Positions 47,095-58,208 of a DNA stretch of 64,000 nt are shown piece by piece. How positions within the stretch are numbered: the stretch's first letter is position 1; each line of letters starts with the position of its first letter. The DNA lies in assembly GCA_037349105.1 (NCBI GenBank), contig JAYJMM010000120.1:5646001-5710000 (forward strand), read 5' to 3'. The notes under the pieces are model-generated. The model made no database searches, was not told where the DNA came from, and worked only from the letters and a program-made list of their open reading frames with translations. Origin of the DNA: Limnomonas spitsbergensis (taxonomy: Eukaryota > Chlorophyta > Chlorophyceae > Chlamydomonadales). The translations under genes and the position numbers were made by a program.

Positions 47095-50000
47095 TCACAG
47101 GAGCCTGAACGTGTCCAGCATACGACGCAGGTCAGGCTCGTTGCTCTTGAACAAGCGTGCAGGCGAGCGCACAAACAAAGCAAAGACCTTCCCGCTCTTG
47201 ACCGCAATGCTGGCTAGGTAGTGGAATTCCTGAAGAAAATTGCAGGAGGGCAACAGAGTTTCAGACACGGTCACGGTCACGGGCACGGGCACAGGAGACA
47301 CAGAGGAACAGATTCACAGATTGGAACTACAGATTGAACCAATCAGCCCTGATGAGTTGTCAAACTAGCTTGGGCTGAAGCTGCGATGTAGAGAAGTGCC
47401 TGGCAGGCAGGCAGCCCAGCCTGGCAGACTCCTAGCAGCGGCGCAGTCCTTATCCTTGTTTTACACACTTAGGGTGGGCCAGTGGTGCGCCAGCACCTTT
47501 GCCCTTATGGACAAACACCCTCAACATCAAAAAGTGCTCACCGGAGAATCAATGTCGAAGTCAAAAAAGTTAACTCCGTCGACCTCCCTCTCTTTCTTCT
47601 TAATGCTGGTTGCACTCGACAGGGCATCCTGAGAAAAAGAAGATATCAATATGTCAACAAGTGAGCCAGGGTGCGAGGCATATTATGGCAACCCCACTAC
47701 ATGACATGTAACTTGCTTTTATGGGTCCAGATGGTGGAGTACGAGGGGCCGCTGAGCTGTTTTGCACTAAATTGCCTCAGGAAAATCAAATTATTAACTT
47801 TGCAATACGTTCACAACTTTTTCACCGGTACCGTAGAACCATTTAGACTCCGCGCACCCCCCAAAAAAAGGATTGTTTTTTTCGTCGCGCAGCTAAAAAT
47901 AATTTTAAAAACGGCCGCGCAGCGACGAAATTTTAATTTAATTTTACGTCGCGCAGCAGGTAATTTAATTTAACATCGCGCATCAATGGAAATAATCTAA
48001 ATTTCCTTCCGCGCAGCACTTTCAGCCAGTACAGTAAAACTTAGTTAAAACCCTCAAGGTCAGCAAAAGTCATCATACCGTAGTCAACATTCCTCCATCT
48101 CCGGTACACGGTCAGCAAAAGTCAGCATAGTCATCATCATCATCATCCTCTGTCTCCTCCTCCTCCTCCGTCTCCTCCTCCTCCTCCCACCCCCCCTCCT
48201 CCACCTCCTCCTCCACCTGCTCCTCTTGCTCCTGATCCTCCACGTAAACTACCTAAGTCTATGCTCTTTGAACCCAAGAAGGAGGGGGGCGAGAAGGAGG
48301 AGGCAGAGAAGAAGGAGGCAGAGAAGAAGGAGGCCGAGAAGAAGGAGGCCGAGAAGAAGGAGGACAACAAGAAGGAGGTGGAGGAGGAGGAGGAGGGGGA
48401 GGAGGAGGGGGAGGGGGAGGAGGAGGCGAGGGAGGCGAGGGAGGATGAGGAGGATTGGAAGGCCGAGGATAGTCGATGGCGATTCGACTCGCAAGCCGAG
48501 TGGATGGAGGCTGAACTGAGCAGTAATGCTAGCTACGAGTACCGGTAGTGCTCATCTGAGTCACCAGTAGTGTCACTATGCAGGGCTAATTGGGCACACT
48601 TGACAAAGATGACTGAACGGGTGTCGAATCAAACAGTCGCGCGCTAGCGCGCGATTTTTTTTGTAAAGAGTGTTGTTTTTAATTCATACCGCGCACCCCC
48701 AAAATAGTTGTTTGGGCACCTAACTGATGCTCCGCGCAGCGGCGATTTTTGAATTAATATTAGCGTGCAGCCATGTCCGTGCACCCCAATAATTATTTAA
48801 TTACGAGCAGAGTCAAAGTGGTTCTGCGGTATTCGTCTGAGCAAATCGGTGGAGAACAGTACTATATATGTTTTAAATATCGAAGGAAAATCTGTAGCTG
48901 CCAACCCCTTGAATGCCCCACCCATCACCTGCAGATTATAGTCAGCGCCCGCAAAGCCTTCAAACGTTGACTCCGTATCCCTGAGAATGAAAGTTTTCCC
49001 ATCCTCGCCAGCGCGACCGAGCGTGATGACAAAGGCGCGGAGGTCTGCATGCAATCACTACCAGTTACACCACAAGGCAAACAAAGAGACAGGTCTCCAT
49101 GTAGGTATCCAGGTCTCCATACAAGTCTCTATACAAGTCTCCATGCAGGTCTCCATACAGGTCTCCATACAGGTCTCCATGCAAGTCTCCATGCAGGTCT
49201 CCATACAGGTCTCCATACAGGTGTCCATGCAGGTCTCCATACAGGTCTCCATGCAGGTCTCCATACAGGTCTCCATACAGGTCTCCATACAGGTCTCCAT
49301 ACAGGTCTCCAGGTCTCCATACAAGTCTCCATACAAGTCTCCATGCAGGTCTCCATACAGGTCTCCATACAGGTCTCCATACAAGTCTCCATGCAGGTCT
49401 CCATACAGGTCTCCATACAGGTGTCCTTGCAGGTCTCCATACAGGTCTCCATGCAGGTCTCCATGCAGGTCTCCATACAGGTCTCTATACAGGTCTCCAT
49501 GCAGGTCTCCATGCAGGTCTCCATGCAGATCTCCATACAGGTCTCCATGCAGGTCTCCATGCGGGTCTCCATGCAGGTCTCCATGTAGGTCTCCATGCAG
49601 GTCTCCATGCAAGTCTCCATGCAGGTCTCCATGCAGGTCTCCATGCAGGTCTTTAAGCAGGTCTCCATGCAGGTCTCTATGCAGGTCTCCATGCAGGTCT
49701 CCATGCAGATCTCCATGCAGGTCTCCATACAAGTCTTCATGAGTGATATCATGTCACACAGGTATCCATGCCTTAGCTCCACACTACTGGCTGAGCTCCC
49801 ACACACAGCAGTAACAGTAAGGTTGTCAATTCAAGAAAATATGAAGGACAAGTAGTGTCCTCTCCCCAATCGTCCAGTGTGCCACTGGGATCTTCTCACC
49901 CTTGGTCTTTGAGCTGACAACACGGCCATCGATACCCTGCGTGCCCTTCTCTACCTGGAGGCAAAATACGTCGGAAGCTCAGGAGTATGGTGTGTTGTTA

Positions 50001-50693
50001 AGAGGTGTAAGAGCATTATTGGCCTTGCAATTAGGGTATCATTCCCAGTCTACAAGACGGAATCGAGAAAATTGCAGGATCAGATCAGCAGAGTGTGGAT
50101 AAAGTTCACCAGGCACTCCAAAGCATGTTCACCCCTCATAGTCTTGGCTAGGCCTGTCACCCTTCTTAGTCTTACCTTGCTGGGGGTTTCAGTCTTCCAG
50201 TTTGGTGGGTATTCGAAGGTGTACTTTGGGGGCTCGTTGGCATTGCCCCCATACCCGCCTGAAGCAGAGAAACATGATATGTAATGCAACGATGGGCATC
50301 GCTGAGTCCTGCACATCCACAGCTCACCATATGATGTTGGGGGAGAAGCCATTCCCCTGAACAGCTTGTACGGCACATCTGCAGCTGGTGCTGTGGTTGT
50401 GGGGGGATCAAATGGAGGTTACCTCTCAAACAGGGAAACATGGTTTCAAAAAGCTTCACTTCAAGGCATGCCCCCCCACCCTCATCTGCATGAGCTACAA
50501 GTCCAGAAGATATCCACGAGGATGCCGAGATTCCAGCAATGGCCAGGAGCATCTGGCGGCGATCTTCTGCGTTGGATTGCACGCCAGCGCTTTGACGTGT
50601 AGAGGCCAGGGCCTGCACTGATCGGTGCGAAAATATCTTCCCACCCTTGGATACGGATACGCCTGGACGCGTTACAGATTTGGACAACATCAT
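47095..50693 (-). CDS. PsbP-domain protein of the thylakoid lumen
   Basis: Seven exons on the minus strand: 50693-50480, 50378-50328, 50258-50176, 49954-49900, 49044-48929, 47628-47542 and 47229-47095 (741 nt, 246 aa; all phases agree). The N-terminus is a plastid transit peptide followed by a twin-arginine lumen signal, RRQMLLAIAGISASSW, ending in AHADE. The mature part shows KYTFEYPPNWKTETPSK, VEKGTQGIDGRVVSSK, LRAFVITLGRAGEDG, VDGVNFFDFDIDSP and FHYLASIAVKSGKVFALFV, ending RRMLDTFRLL. This follows the PsbP fold: YTF.YPxxW early, then a GKvyAL strand and a DSF-like end. It could be a PsbP-like or PPD assembly/accessory factor rather than oxygen-evolving PsbP itself. Intron 4 carries the 12-bp minisatellite and intron 5 a TIR element. 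Confidence 0.88.
47826..48843. mobile_element. TIR element (MITE-like), copy 3, in the PsbP-like gene intron 5
   Basis: The left end taccgtagaaccatttagac and right end (reverse complement taccgcagaaccactttgac) are a clear ~22-bp terminal inverted repeat. Shared internal blocks are cgcagcaggtaatttaat, cttccgcgcagcactttcag, caaaatagttgtttgggcac and gaattaatattagcgtgcag. The centre is replaced or expanded by the CT/GA tract at 48125-48460. Confidence 0.78.
48125..48460. repeat. CT-rich tract followed by GA-rich tract
   Basis: About 110 bp of tcatcatc then cctcctcctc-type pyrimidines on the plus strand are followed, after ~40 bp, by about 160 bp of aaggaggc-gagaag and gaggaggagg purines. The two tracts are near-complementary and could fold back or form triplex structures. 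The Glu/Lys-rich plus-strand ORF and its Arg/Leu shadows come from this tract. Confidence 0.85.
49088..49742. repeat. 12-bp minisatellite, about 54 copies, in the PsbP-like gene intron 4
   Basis: Tandem aggtctccat(g/a)c units with G/A variants fill the intron between exons 5 and 4 (49045-49899). The period equals four codons, so most frames on both strands stay open (VSIQVSMQ on plus; METC or GDLH on minus). These long ORFs are artefacts. Confidence 0.95.
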
Positions 50694-50904
50694 TTTAAAG
50701 GGAATGATCGTGGCGTCAAGAAGATGACTCTTGAGATAGGACCACGTAGCTCTGTATGTTGATGTGGCGCTACTGCCGATGGGGCTGTAGCAAGCCCAGT
50801 CAGCACACGTAGTTACCCACAACCAGGGGCGAGTACCGGGCGACAGGTCAGAGGGCAGTATGCAGAGCCTGTGTAGTGCTTAGGATTAACAATAAGGATA
50901 AAAA

Positions 50905-51268
50905 GTGAACCCAGAGTTGTCACACGATGTTATCATGAGGGCGCTCTTTCTTACTGGTACTCATGGCAACTCTACTTTCGGTGCTGCAGAGGGGCTCATG
51001 CGGTTCGAGGCAGAGGTCTATTATGATCGCCCCCAGGAAGAGATTTGTGCCATTGCACGCTCTTTCGTCCCTTGCTGCATGGCAGCTCTTGAGGAGGAAA
51101 TACAGCGGTACCAGAAGCAGAGGCAGCCGCAACCACCAACGCCACAGCCGCAACCACAGGAACAGCAGCAGAGGCGGGGGGAGCAGCAGCAGCAGCAGCA
51201 ACAGCATGCGCAACCACAACCACATCAGCAGCGTCAGCAGCAGCAGCAACAAGCGCTTTATGCCGGTG
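50905..51268 (+). pseudogene. Coding fragment with Gln-rich tail, interrupted by LINE sequence
   Basis: The open frame has HGNSTFGAAEGLMRFEAEVY, EEICAIARSFVPCCMAALEE and then a CAG-rich stretch coding Gln/Pro/Arg (QRYQKQRQPQPP, then Q runs to about 51250). It passes directly into LINE reverse-transcriptase sequence. It may be an exon of an unidentified host gene cut by the array. No family recognised. Confidence 0.4.
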
Positions 51269-53122
51269 CAAGCGCTTTATGCCGGTGCAGTTTACAAGCT
51301 CACTGACGGCCACAAGCGCATTGGTCCTGTGCCTTGCACCAGAGGCATCAAACAGGGCTGCCCCCTGAGCCCCCTGCTCTTCAGCCTTTACCTCAGTGAT
51401 CTGCAGGCCATGCTCACAGCCAAGTGCCCGGCAGAGGGTATTGAGATGCAGGCGGGGCGACAGCTACGCTGCCTGCTGTATGCGGATGACCTCTCCTTGC
51501 TAGCCCACACCCCAGCAGGGCTGCAACGCATGCTTGATGCCTTGCATGAATATGCGGCACATAAACAGCTTCAGGTCAATGTCAGCAAGACAGAGATCAT
51601 GGAGTTTGACAGCCGCTTAGCATCGCAGCGCCGACAGCCAGCCCATGTTTGTGTTTACGGCCCTGACCGTACCGTGTTGAAGCGTGTCCAAGAATTCAAG
51701 TTCTTGGGCATCACTCAGCACGAAAGCGGCGGCATGAAGAGGGCCATGGAGGGTAGACAGGCGCCTTTGGCTGCCGCGTTGCACCGTGTTCGCCGCATGG
51801 CAGGCAAGGTGGGCCTAAGGCGCCACCTTCCAACCCGCATCAGGCTGGCAGCTGTGTACGCAGCGCCTGCGGCCAACTATGGCGACGTGGTGTGGGCCAC
51901 CAGCCACCTTCGGCCGCGGCAATGTCTCTCCAGCAAAATGCAGTCCATCTTGCTTCAGCACCTACGCCAGGCTGCGGGGCTACCTGCATCAGCCGCCAGT
52001 TGGGGAGTCATGAGAGAGCTGCAGCTCCAACCACTACAGTGAGACTGGTGGGCCCATATCCTCCGCTTCTACAATGCAGCGGTGGCACCGGAGGCACAGC
52101 AATACAGCCCTCTCATGGCTCAAGCCATGGCAGCAGATATGCACCTTGCAATCAGCTAGGGCACTGGCGGCCGCACGTGGTGCTCTGATCTGCTGGGTGC
52201 ATTAGAGGAGCTGGAGCGGGGGGCAGCCACCTCCACCTTGCGAGAGGCAGTAGCTGCCCTACAGCGCCTACCCGTCACAGAGGTGTTGGCACTTGTTGAC
52301 GCAGCCTACGAGCAAGCACGGTTGGACGCAAGCGGCAGTGGGGACCCCAGGGACCCTACCACCGATCACAGATCTGCGGCGACCTACCGTGCCTGGTTCC
52401 AGTCCAGGGCGGATGCCGTGCTGGCGCAAGCCAAGAGCCGCACTAGTCAGAGGGAGTGTGCTTGTGTGCGCACCAATTTGCGACTGCGGCTTGGCGCGAT
52501 CAGCACTGCTGATACCAGAGGATGGCGCAACGGTCAGCGGCGACAGGCACGCTGCTGCCAACGGTGTTGGGCAGGGGGGGATAGCGAGCAGGTAGAGGAT
52601 GCGCTGCATGTGTGCTTCCAGTGCCCTAGTGTCAGGGAGCAATTACGGGAGCGGGGGTGGGCAGGTCCTCCGGGCGTTGCCACTAACTTCCACCTTTTGT
52701 ACCAGGCTGAGCATGGGTGGGACGCACTTGCTTTTGTGGACTGTGCTGTGGGCATTATTGAGGGTAAGTCTCCAGGGTTTCTGAGGCCGATGTCGCTGGC
52801 CTTTCCGGCCATCTCTTTTAGCTTTTTGTTGTTGTTGTTTGCCCCCTTTTTAGATTCTTCTCTTCTCCACCCATGATCAGTGGAGCGCCCTCGCGGCCAA
52901 GCAGGGGTGGGATACGCTTGCTTTCCGTGACTTTTCTTAGAGGCTTTGTTGAGGGATAGTCTTTAGTGGAACTCAGGTGTTGGACTTGGTCTGCTTTGCC
53001 TTCCCGGCCTCTCCTTTTGTTCCTTTCCCCCTCTCTTCCTTTTAGTTCCTCCTTTACTCCCTTCTGAACAGTTGGGCGCCCACGCGGCCCACTTTGAGCG
53101 GGCCCAGAGGTGTAACGTTATT
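51269..53122 (+). mobile_element. LINE reverse-transcriptase remnant, unit 1
   Basis: Starts inside the RT domain: ALYAGAVYKLTDGHKR, GIKQGCPLSPLLFSLYL and the catalytic LLYADDLSLL are present. The N-terminal fingers of RT are missing. Two in-frame nonsense codons, TGA at 52040 and TAG at 52157, interrupt the ORF relative to unit 3. The tail keeps the C-terminal Cys/His cluster (RCCQRCWAGGD, ALHVCFQCPSVREQL). The 3' end falls at gtaacgttattaac near 53122. It cannot encode an active protein. Confidence 0.88.
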
Positions 53123-53311
53123 AACTCATATCAACTGGCCTCAACAAGTTCCTTTGTAAGTTAAGAACGGTGAGCCATGCTGAACGCTTGGTCGCGTGGG
53201 GCTGGTAGGGGATAAGCAAGCTCAATTCCAGTTACCATGCACATCGAGTACCATGGTGCAGCCATGTCACCCTCCTATGTGAGAGGGGCAGGAACATGGA
53301 ACTCCGCGATC

Positions 53312-53400
53312 TGTCAATAACATTACACCTCAGGGCCCTGCTCAAAAAGGCTCGGCCGCGTGGGCACCCATCTGTCCCGTTGGAACTCGGCGAGATGTTA
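53312..53400 (-). repeat. Inverted LINE 3'-end fragment in the unit flank (unit 1)
   Basis: gtcaataacattacacctca, then gggccctgctcaaa and ggctcggccgcgtgggc, is the reverse complement of the LINE terminus (gcgggcccagaggtgtaacg). The same piece recurs at about 58395-58483 and 63451-63540. With the direct terminus at 53122 it makes an inverted pair about 190 bp apart. Confidence 0.8.
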
Positions 53401-54488
53401 AGTTTTGTGAAGTTTTTACAGTCCATCAGAGCATCACATTTGATGCATGGGACATGTGCCCGCGAAATGGTACAGGGCTACATGCACTTGATACACTAGG
53501 ACAGGAAGCGAAAGCCAGTGACCACCCTAAGCAAGCAACGACAGTGGCTTGGGAATGAAATCGTTAGTGCAGAAGATAAGCCCCAGCCATAAAACATGAC
53601 GTGGGTGCAAAAGAGTTCGATTGAGACCCTAGGGGGAGATAGAGGACCGTGTGGCGGGTTCTATCCCTCAACCTTGGTGATCACGGAGAAAAACTAAAAG
53701 GAAGAGGGAAAACAAAATAAAGGGACAAAAGGAAAAGCTGGGAAGGCAAACAAGTCATACGCAGCTCAGTAGGTAAGTTGCGTAGGCCCCCTGGTGTAGG
53801 CGGTGCATAACAAAATGTTATGCAAGTAAGAATCCAGTCACAAAGATGAGTGTAGGTAGGCCAGGGGTACGAGACGTGGGTGCAAGAGGGCCATACAAAT
53901 TCGAGAAAAAAGAAGGCCTCTGTTCGAATGACCCACTCAGTGATCAGCAAGCTGCATTCAAATACAGGGTTTAAGCGCAATGAGGAGATCCATTTCGGAG
54001 CCTCTAAAAGAAACGGACCACAAGAGAAATCAGCAATAGCTGAAATCAAGAGAGAATCAAGCCATACGAAACAACACTTATCATTCAAGCCGGAATCAAT
54101 CACGTACAGTCATGACAACATCAGCAAATTAAATCGAAGCCGGAATCAAGCGTTATTACACAAAACAACGTGTTTGAATCAGTCATACTACCCGTGGCCA
54201 CATGCACTCAACCTAGGCCACCCGCATTAAACACTGGCCCAACCCTCGGCCTATAACCCAATACCAAGGGCCAACAACCCAACATCATTGTTCACCTCCA
54301 AAACGACAATTCGTGAACTGCATTTTCAAATCTGCCCAGGGACTCCCGAGGTGAAAATCACGAACTACGACATCGATAATAATCCAATCAATGCATACCT
54401 AGAAACACAACGTGAAAAAAACATAGCCGGTAATTAATCCACTGGCTGGGAAACAATATCTTATGATGAAACACAAAGTAACGATAGA
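53401..54488. other. Array flank without supported coding sequence
   Basis: Duplicated at 58484-59571. It includes tttgatgcatgggacatgtg (the dispersed motif also seen near 24370 and 26865) and a cagctcagtaggtaag stretch that recalls a tRNA D-arm box. The 116- and 140-codon ORFs on opposite strands are mutual shadows without recognisable domains. Confidence 0.5.
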
Positions 54489-55433
54489 TTAAGCTGACTT
54501 GTAAGGCCGGAAGGATGAACATGCTGAGGCCCGCAGGGTCACAGGGCAGCTGGAGGCCGCACGCAGGTTTTCCAGAAGCTCCGTTGTGAGGGCATAGCTT
54601 GACACATGGCGCGCTGATGGCTTGCAAGGGGCCGCCGGGCGGCGAGAGGGGGCCTGAGCTGAGACTTCTTCCATATCCGGACACACAAAAGTATTCGCGG
54701 CGCGCGAAGCTGAGCCATAAGGCGGAGGTCCCATCGGCACTGGGTGCATCATTCCAAAGCCTGCGTTCAAGATATTACATGAATGAGGCACTCCAGATGT
54801 TTGCACATGTCACACCAGAGCGCACCGGGCTCCTCAATGATATCGCCTTCAAACGATGCAGCATACTGGTAATCTAGCACGTTATCTTCATGGTACCGGT
54901 ACACACCTTGCTTGGAAAGGGCTGGCGGAAAGAACATTGGAGCGAAGAGGGGGGCAGCCCATGGGCTCGCAAACATCATTGGTGGCATCATGCTCATGTT
55001 AGCCATCTGCATGAATGGCGGCATCGTGCCCATACATGGTGGGGGCATCGGCATCATCAGGGGGGTCATTTCAGCTGGGCTGCTGGGCACTGGCTGCTGC
55101 AGCTGCACACTGTCTCCAAAGCAAGCTGAGTCACTGTTGGTCGGAAGGGAAAATTTGGCCGAACCTCTGGCATTTCGAGAACCCTGCGATAATCGAAAGC
55201 ATTGGTTGTGAATACCCAAATTTCATCTCGGAAGCTGCCGGCAGCTAATTCACCTGCTCCTGTCCGCTGAGCCTGGATCGTCTCTTAGTGCAGCAGCCAT
55301 TGAGGCGCGAGAAGGACTTATTTGAAAGCGATGCAACTTGAGAATGTGAGCTCGTTGCCATGGATTGATGAGACAATATCTTTGCTCCCTCGGGTAGGAG
55401 GACGCATGCACGCGATAGAGATGTCGACAACAT
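54489..55433 (-). CDS. Met/Pro-rich protein of unknown function, array copy 1 (intact model)
   Basis: Three exons on the minus strand: 55433-55254, 55183-54907 and 54760-54489 (729 nt, 242 aa; phases 0 and 1; donors gtgaat and gtgtgt, acceptors cgcag). The N-terminal part is Ser/Arg-rich (FSRLNGCCTKRRSRLSG). The centre is dominated by Met and Pro (EMTPLMMPMPPPCMGTMPPF, MSMMPPMMFASPWAAP) and continues across the junction as GFGMMHPVPMGPPPYG. The C-terminus has TTELLENLRAASSCPV. No catalytic motif is visible; low-complexity Met/Pro-rich segments occur in RNA-processing and coat-like proteins, but I do not assign one. It lies between two LINE copies and opposes them. Confidence 0.5.
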
Positions 55434-55660
55434 AGTTTCAGTGGGGAAATCGAGCCTTCATGACAATGTCTGTAGGGATTGTGCCACAAACCTCTGTAAG
55501 ACGACGTGGCAGGCCAGTCAGCACAACTTCACCCAAGGGCATGCCCTAGGGCAGTGGGAAAGGCAGGGCAAAGGCTTCAAGGAAAAAGCGCCGCGCTGAA
55601 GTTTATAAAAGATGACCTGAGGAACCCTGTGAGGAAGCTCAATATAACAGAGTTGTCCCC

Positions 55661-58208
55661 ATGAGAAGCACAGGGCATACACGACCCTTTCGCTCGTGTC
55701 ATCCAACCTGTTGCCTACCGGCACCACTACTGCACCACTACTGCACTGCATTCCAGCCGGAGAACCTAGGCGTGTCAGCTGAGCAGCTTGACTCTTGCTT
55801 CGCAAGGGCTTTCTCCCGCATGCGCGTACACACTTCGGCGGGCCTAGACGGTCTGGCGGCACCCTTTATCAAGTTGGCTATGGTAGAAGACGATTCAGAG
55901 GGGGAGCAATGGCACGTGCTGAGGGATCTGCTGCAAGACTGGTTCACTGCCATGGCGGTGCGAGGGGGAATGCCTAGTGCCTGGATTCAGTCAGGATTCA
56001 GCCTGTGTACAAGAAGGGCGACCCCCTTGATCCCGGTAATTACCGGCCCATAGCCATCACTAGCGTGCTTTACCGGCTGTATGCCAGCATGCTCACTGCC
56101 ATCACTGATGAGTGGGCACGATTGCACGGCCACGTCCCTCCTGAGCAGTTTGGTTTTCAACAGTGTCGTAGCACGCTCCAGGCTGCTTTTCTGCTCAGGC
56201 ATGCAGTCCATGCTCAACGGGCAGCTGCATGCCGTGGCAAGCTGCATGTGGCCTTTATGGACTTCACAAAGGCCTATGACTGCGTGCCCCAGGAGCAGCT
56301 GTGGCGGCATTTATGCGAGCATCTTCACATGCATGCATGCCTGTTACGCGCGGTGCAAGCGCTTTATGCCGGTGCAGTTTACAAGCTCACTGACGGCCAC
56401 AAGCGCACTGGTCCTGTGCCTTGCACCAGAGGCATCAAACAGGGCTGCCCCCTGAGCCCCCTGCTCTTCAGCCTTTACCTCAGTGATCTGCCGGCCATGC
56501 TCGCAGCCAAGTGCCCGGCAGAGGGTATTGAGATGCAGGCGGGGCGACAGCTACGCTGCCTGCTGTATGCGGATGACCTCTCCTTGCTAGCCCGCACCCC
56601 AGCAGGGCTGCAACGCATGCTTGATGCCTTGCATGAATATGCGGCACATAAACAGCTTCAGGTCAATGTCAGCAAGACAGAGATCATGGAGTTTGACAGC
56701 CGCTTAGCATCGCAGCGCCGACAGCCAGCCCATGTTTGTGTTTACGGCCCTGACCGTACCGTGTTGAAGCGTGTCCAAGAATTCAAGTTCTTGGGCATCA
56801 CTCAGCACGAAAGCGGCGGCATGAAGAGGGCCATGGAGGGTAGACAGGCGCCTTTGGCTGCCGCGTTGCACCGTGTTCGCCGCATGGCAGGCAAGGTGGG
56901 CCTAAGGCGCCATCTTCCAACCCGCATCAGGCTGGCAGCTGTGTACGCAGCGCCTGCGGCCAACTATGGCGACGTGGTGTGGGCCACCAGCCACCTTCGG
57001 CCGCGGCAATGTCTCTCCAGCAAAATGCAGTCCATCTTGCTTCAGCACCTACGCCAGGCTGCGGGGCTACCTGCATCAGCCGCCAGTTGGGGAGTCATGA
57101 GAGAGCTGCAGCTCCAACCACTACAGCGAGACTGGTGGGCCCATATCCTCCGCTTCTACAATGCAGCGGTGGCACCGGAGGCACAGCAATACAGCCCTCT
57201 CATGGCTCAAGCCATGGCAGCAGATATGCACCTTGCAATCAGCCAGGGCACTGGCGGCCGCACGTGGTGCTCTGATCTGCTGGGTGCATAAAAGGAGCTG
57301 GAGCGGGGGGCAGCCACCTCCACCTTGCGAGAGGCAGTAGCTGCCCTACAGCGCCTACCCGTCACAGAGGTGTTGGCACTTGTTGACGCAGCCTACGAGC
57401 AAGCACGGTTGGACGCAAGCGGCAGTGGGGACCCCAGGGACCCTACCACCGATCACAGATCTGCGGCGACCTACCGTGCCTGGTTCCAGTCCAGGGCGGA
57501 TGCCGTGCTGGCGCAAGCCAAGAGCCGCACTAGTCAGAGGGAGTGTGCTTGTGTGCGCACCAATTTGCGACTGCGGCTTGGCGCGATCAGCACTGCTGAT
57601 ACCAGAGGATGGCGCAACGGTCAGCGGCGACAGGCACGCTGCTGCCAACGGTGTTGGGCAGGGGGGGATAGCGAGCAGGTAGAGGATGCGCTGCATGTGT
57701 GCTTCCAGTGCCCTAGTGTCAGGGAGCAGTTACGGGAGCGGGGGTGGGCAGGTCCTCCGGGCGTTGCCACTAACTTCCACCTTTTGTACCAGGCTGAGCA
57801 TGGGTGGGACGCACTTGCTTTTGTGGACTGTGCTGTGGGCATTGTTGAGGGTAAGTCTCCAGGGTTTCTGAGGCCGATGTCGCTGGCCTTTCCGGCCATC
57901 TCTTTTAGCTTTTTAGTTGTTGTTGTTGTTTGCCCCCTTTTTAGTTTCTTCTCTTCTCCACCCATGATCAGTGGAGCGCCCTCGCGGCCAAGCAGGGGTG
58001 GGATACGCTTGCTTTCCGTGACTTTTCTTAGAGGCTTTGTTGAGGGATAGTCTTTAGTGGAACTCAGGTGTTGGACTTGGTCTGCTTTGCCTTCCCGGCC
58101 TCTCCTTTTGTTCCTTTCCCCCTCTCTTCCTTTTAGTTCCTCCTTTACTCCCTTCTGAACAGTTGGGCGCCCACGCGGCCCGCTTTGAGCGGGCCCAGAG
58201 GTGTAACG
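55661..58208 (+). mobile_element. LINE reverse transcriptase, unit 2 (5'-truncated, frameshifted, nonsense codon)
   Basis: The RT domain starts about 55760 (AEQLDSCFARAFSRMRVHTS, AGLDGLAAPFIKLA) in one frame. Near 55985 the frame shifts (GMPSAWIQSGF against IQPVYKKGD). From 56005 the second frame has DPGNYRPIAITSVLYRLYAS, FGFQQCRSTLQAAFLL, VAFMDFTKAYDCVP (palm Asp) and LLYADDLSLL. A TAA at 57289 ends the ORF where unit 3 has TTA. The open frame resumes at 57325 with the C-terminal Cys/His cluster. No endonuclease or ORF1 lies upstream, so the copy is 5'-truncated. The 3' terminus is near 58208. Confidence 0.88.

Noticed and set aside
48226..48548. Glu/Lys-rich and Arg-rich ORFs
   Set aside because: Direct translations of the GA/CT tract inside a TIR element in an intron.
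48987..49855. Long ORFs rich in VSIQVSMQ (plus) and METC or GDLH (minus)
   Set aside because: The 12-bp repeat lacks stops in most frames. It lies in an intron of the PsbP-like gene, whose exons join in phase across it.
53650..53790. tRNA gene or tRNA-derived SINE (cagctcagtaggtaag and gggttctatccctcaacc)
   Set aside because: The A-box-like piece lies downstream of the B-box-like piece and no cloverleaf can be drawn, so similarity is probably chance.
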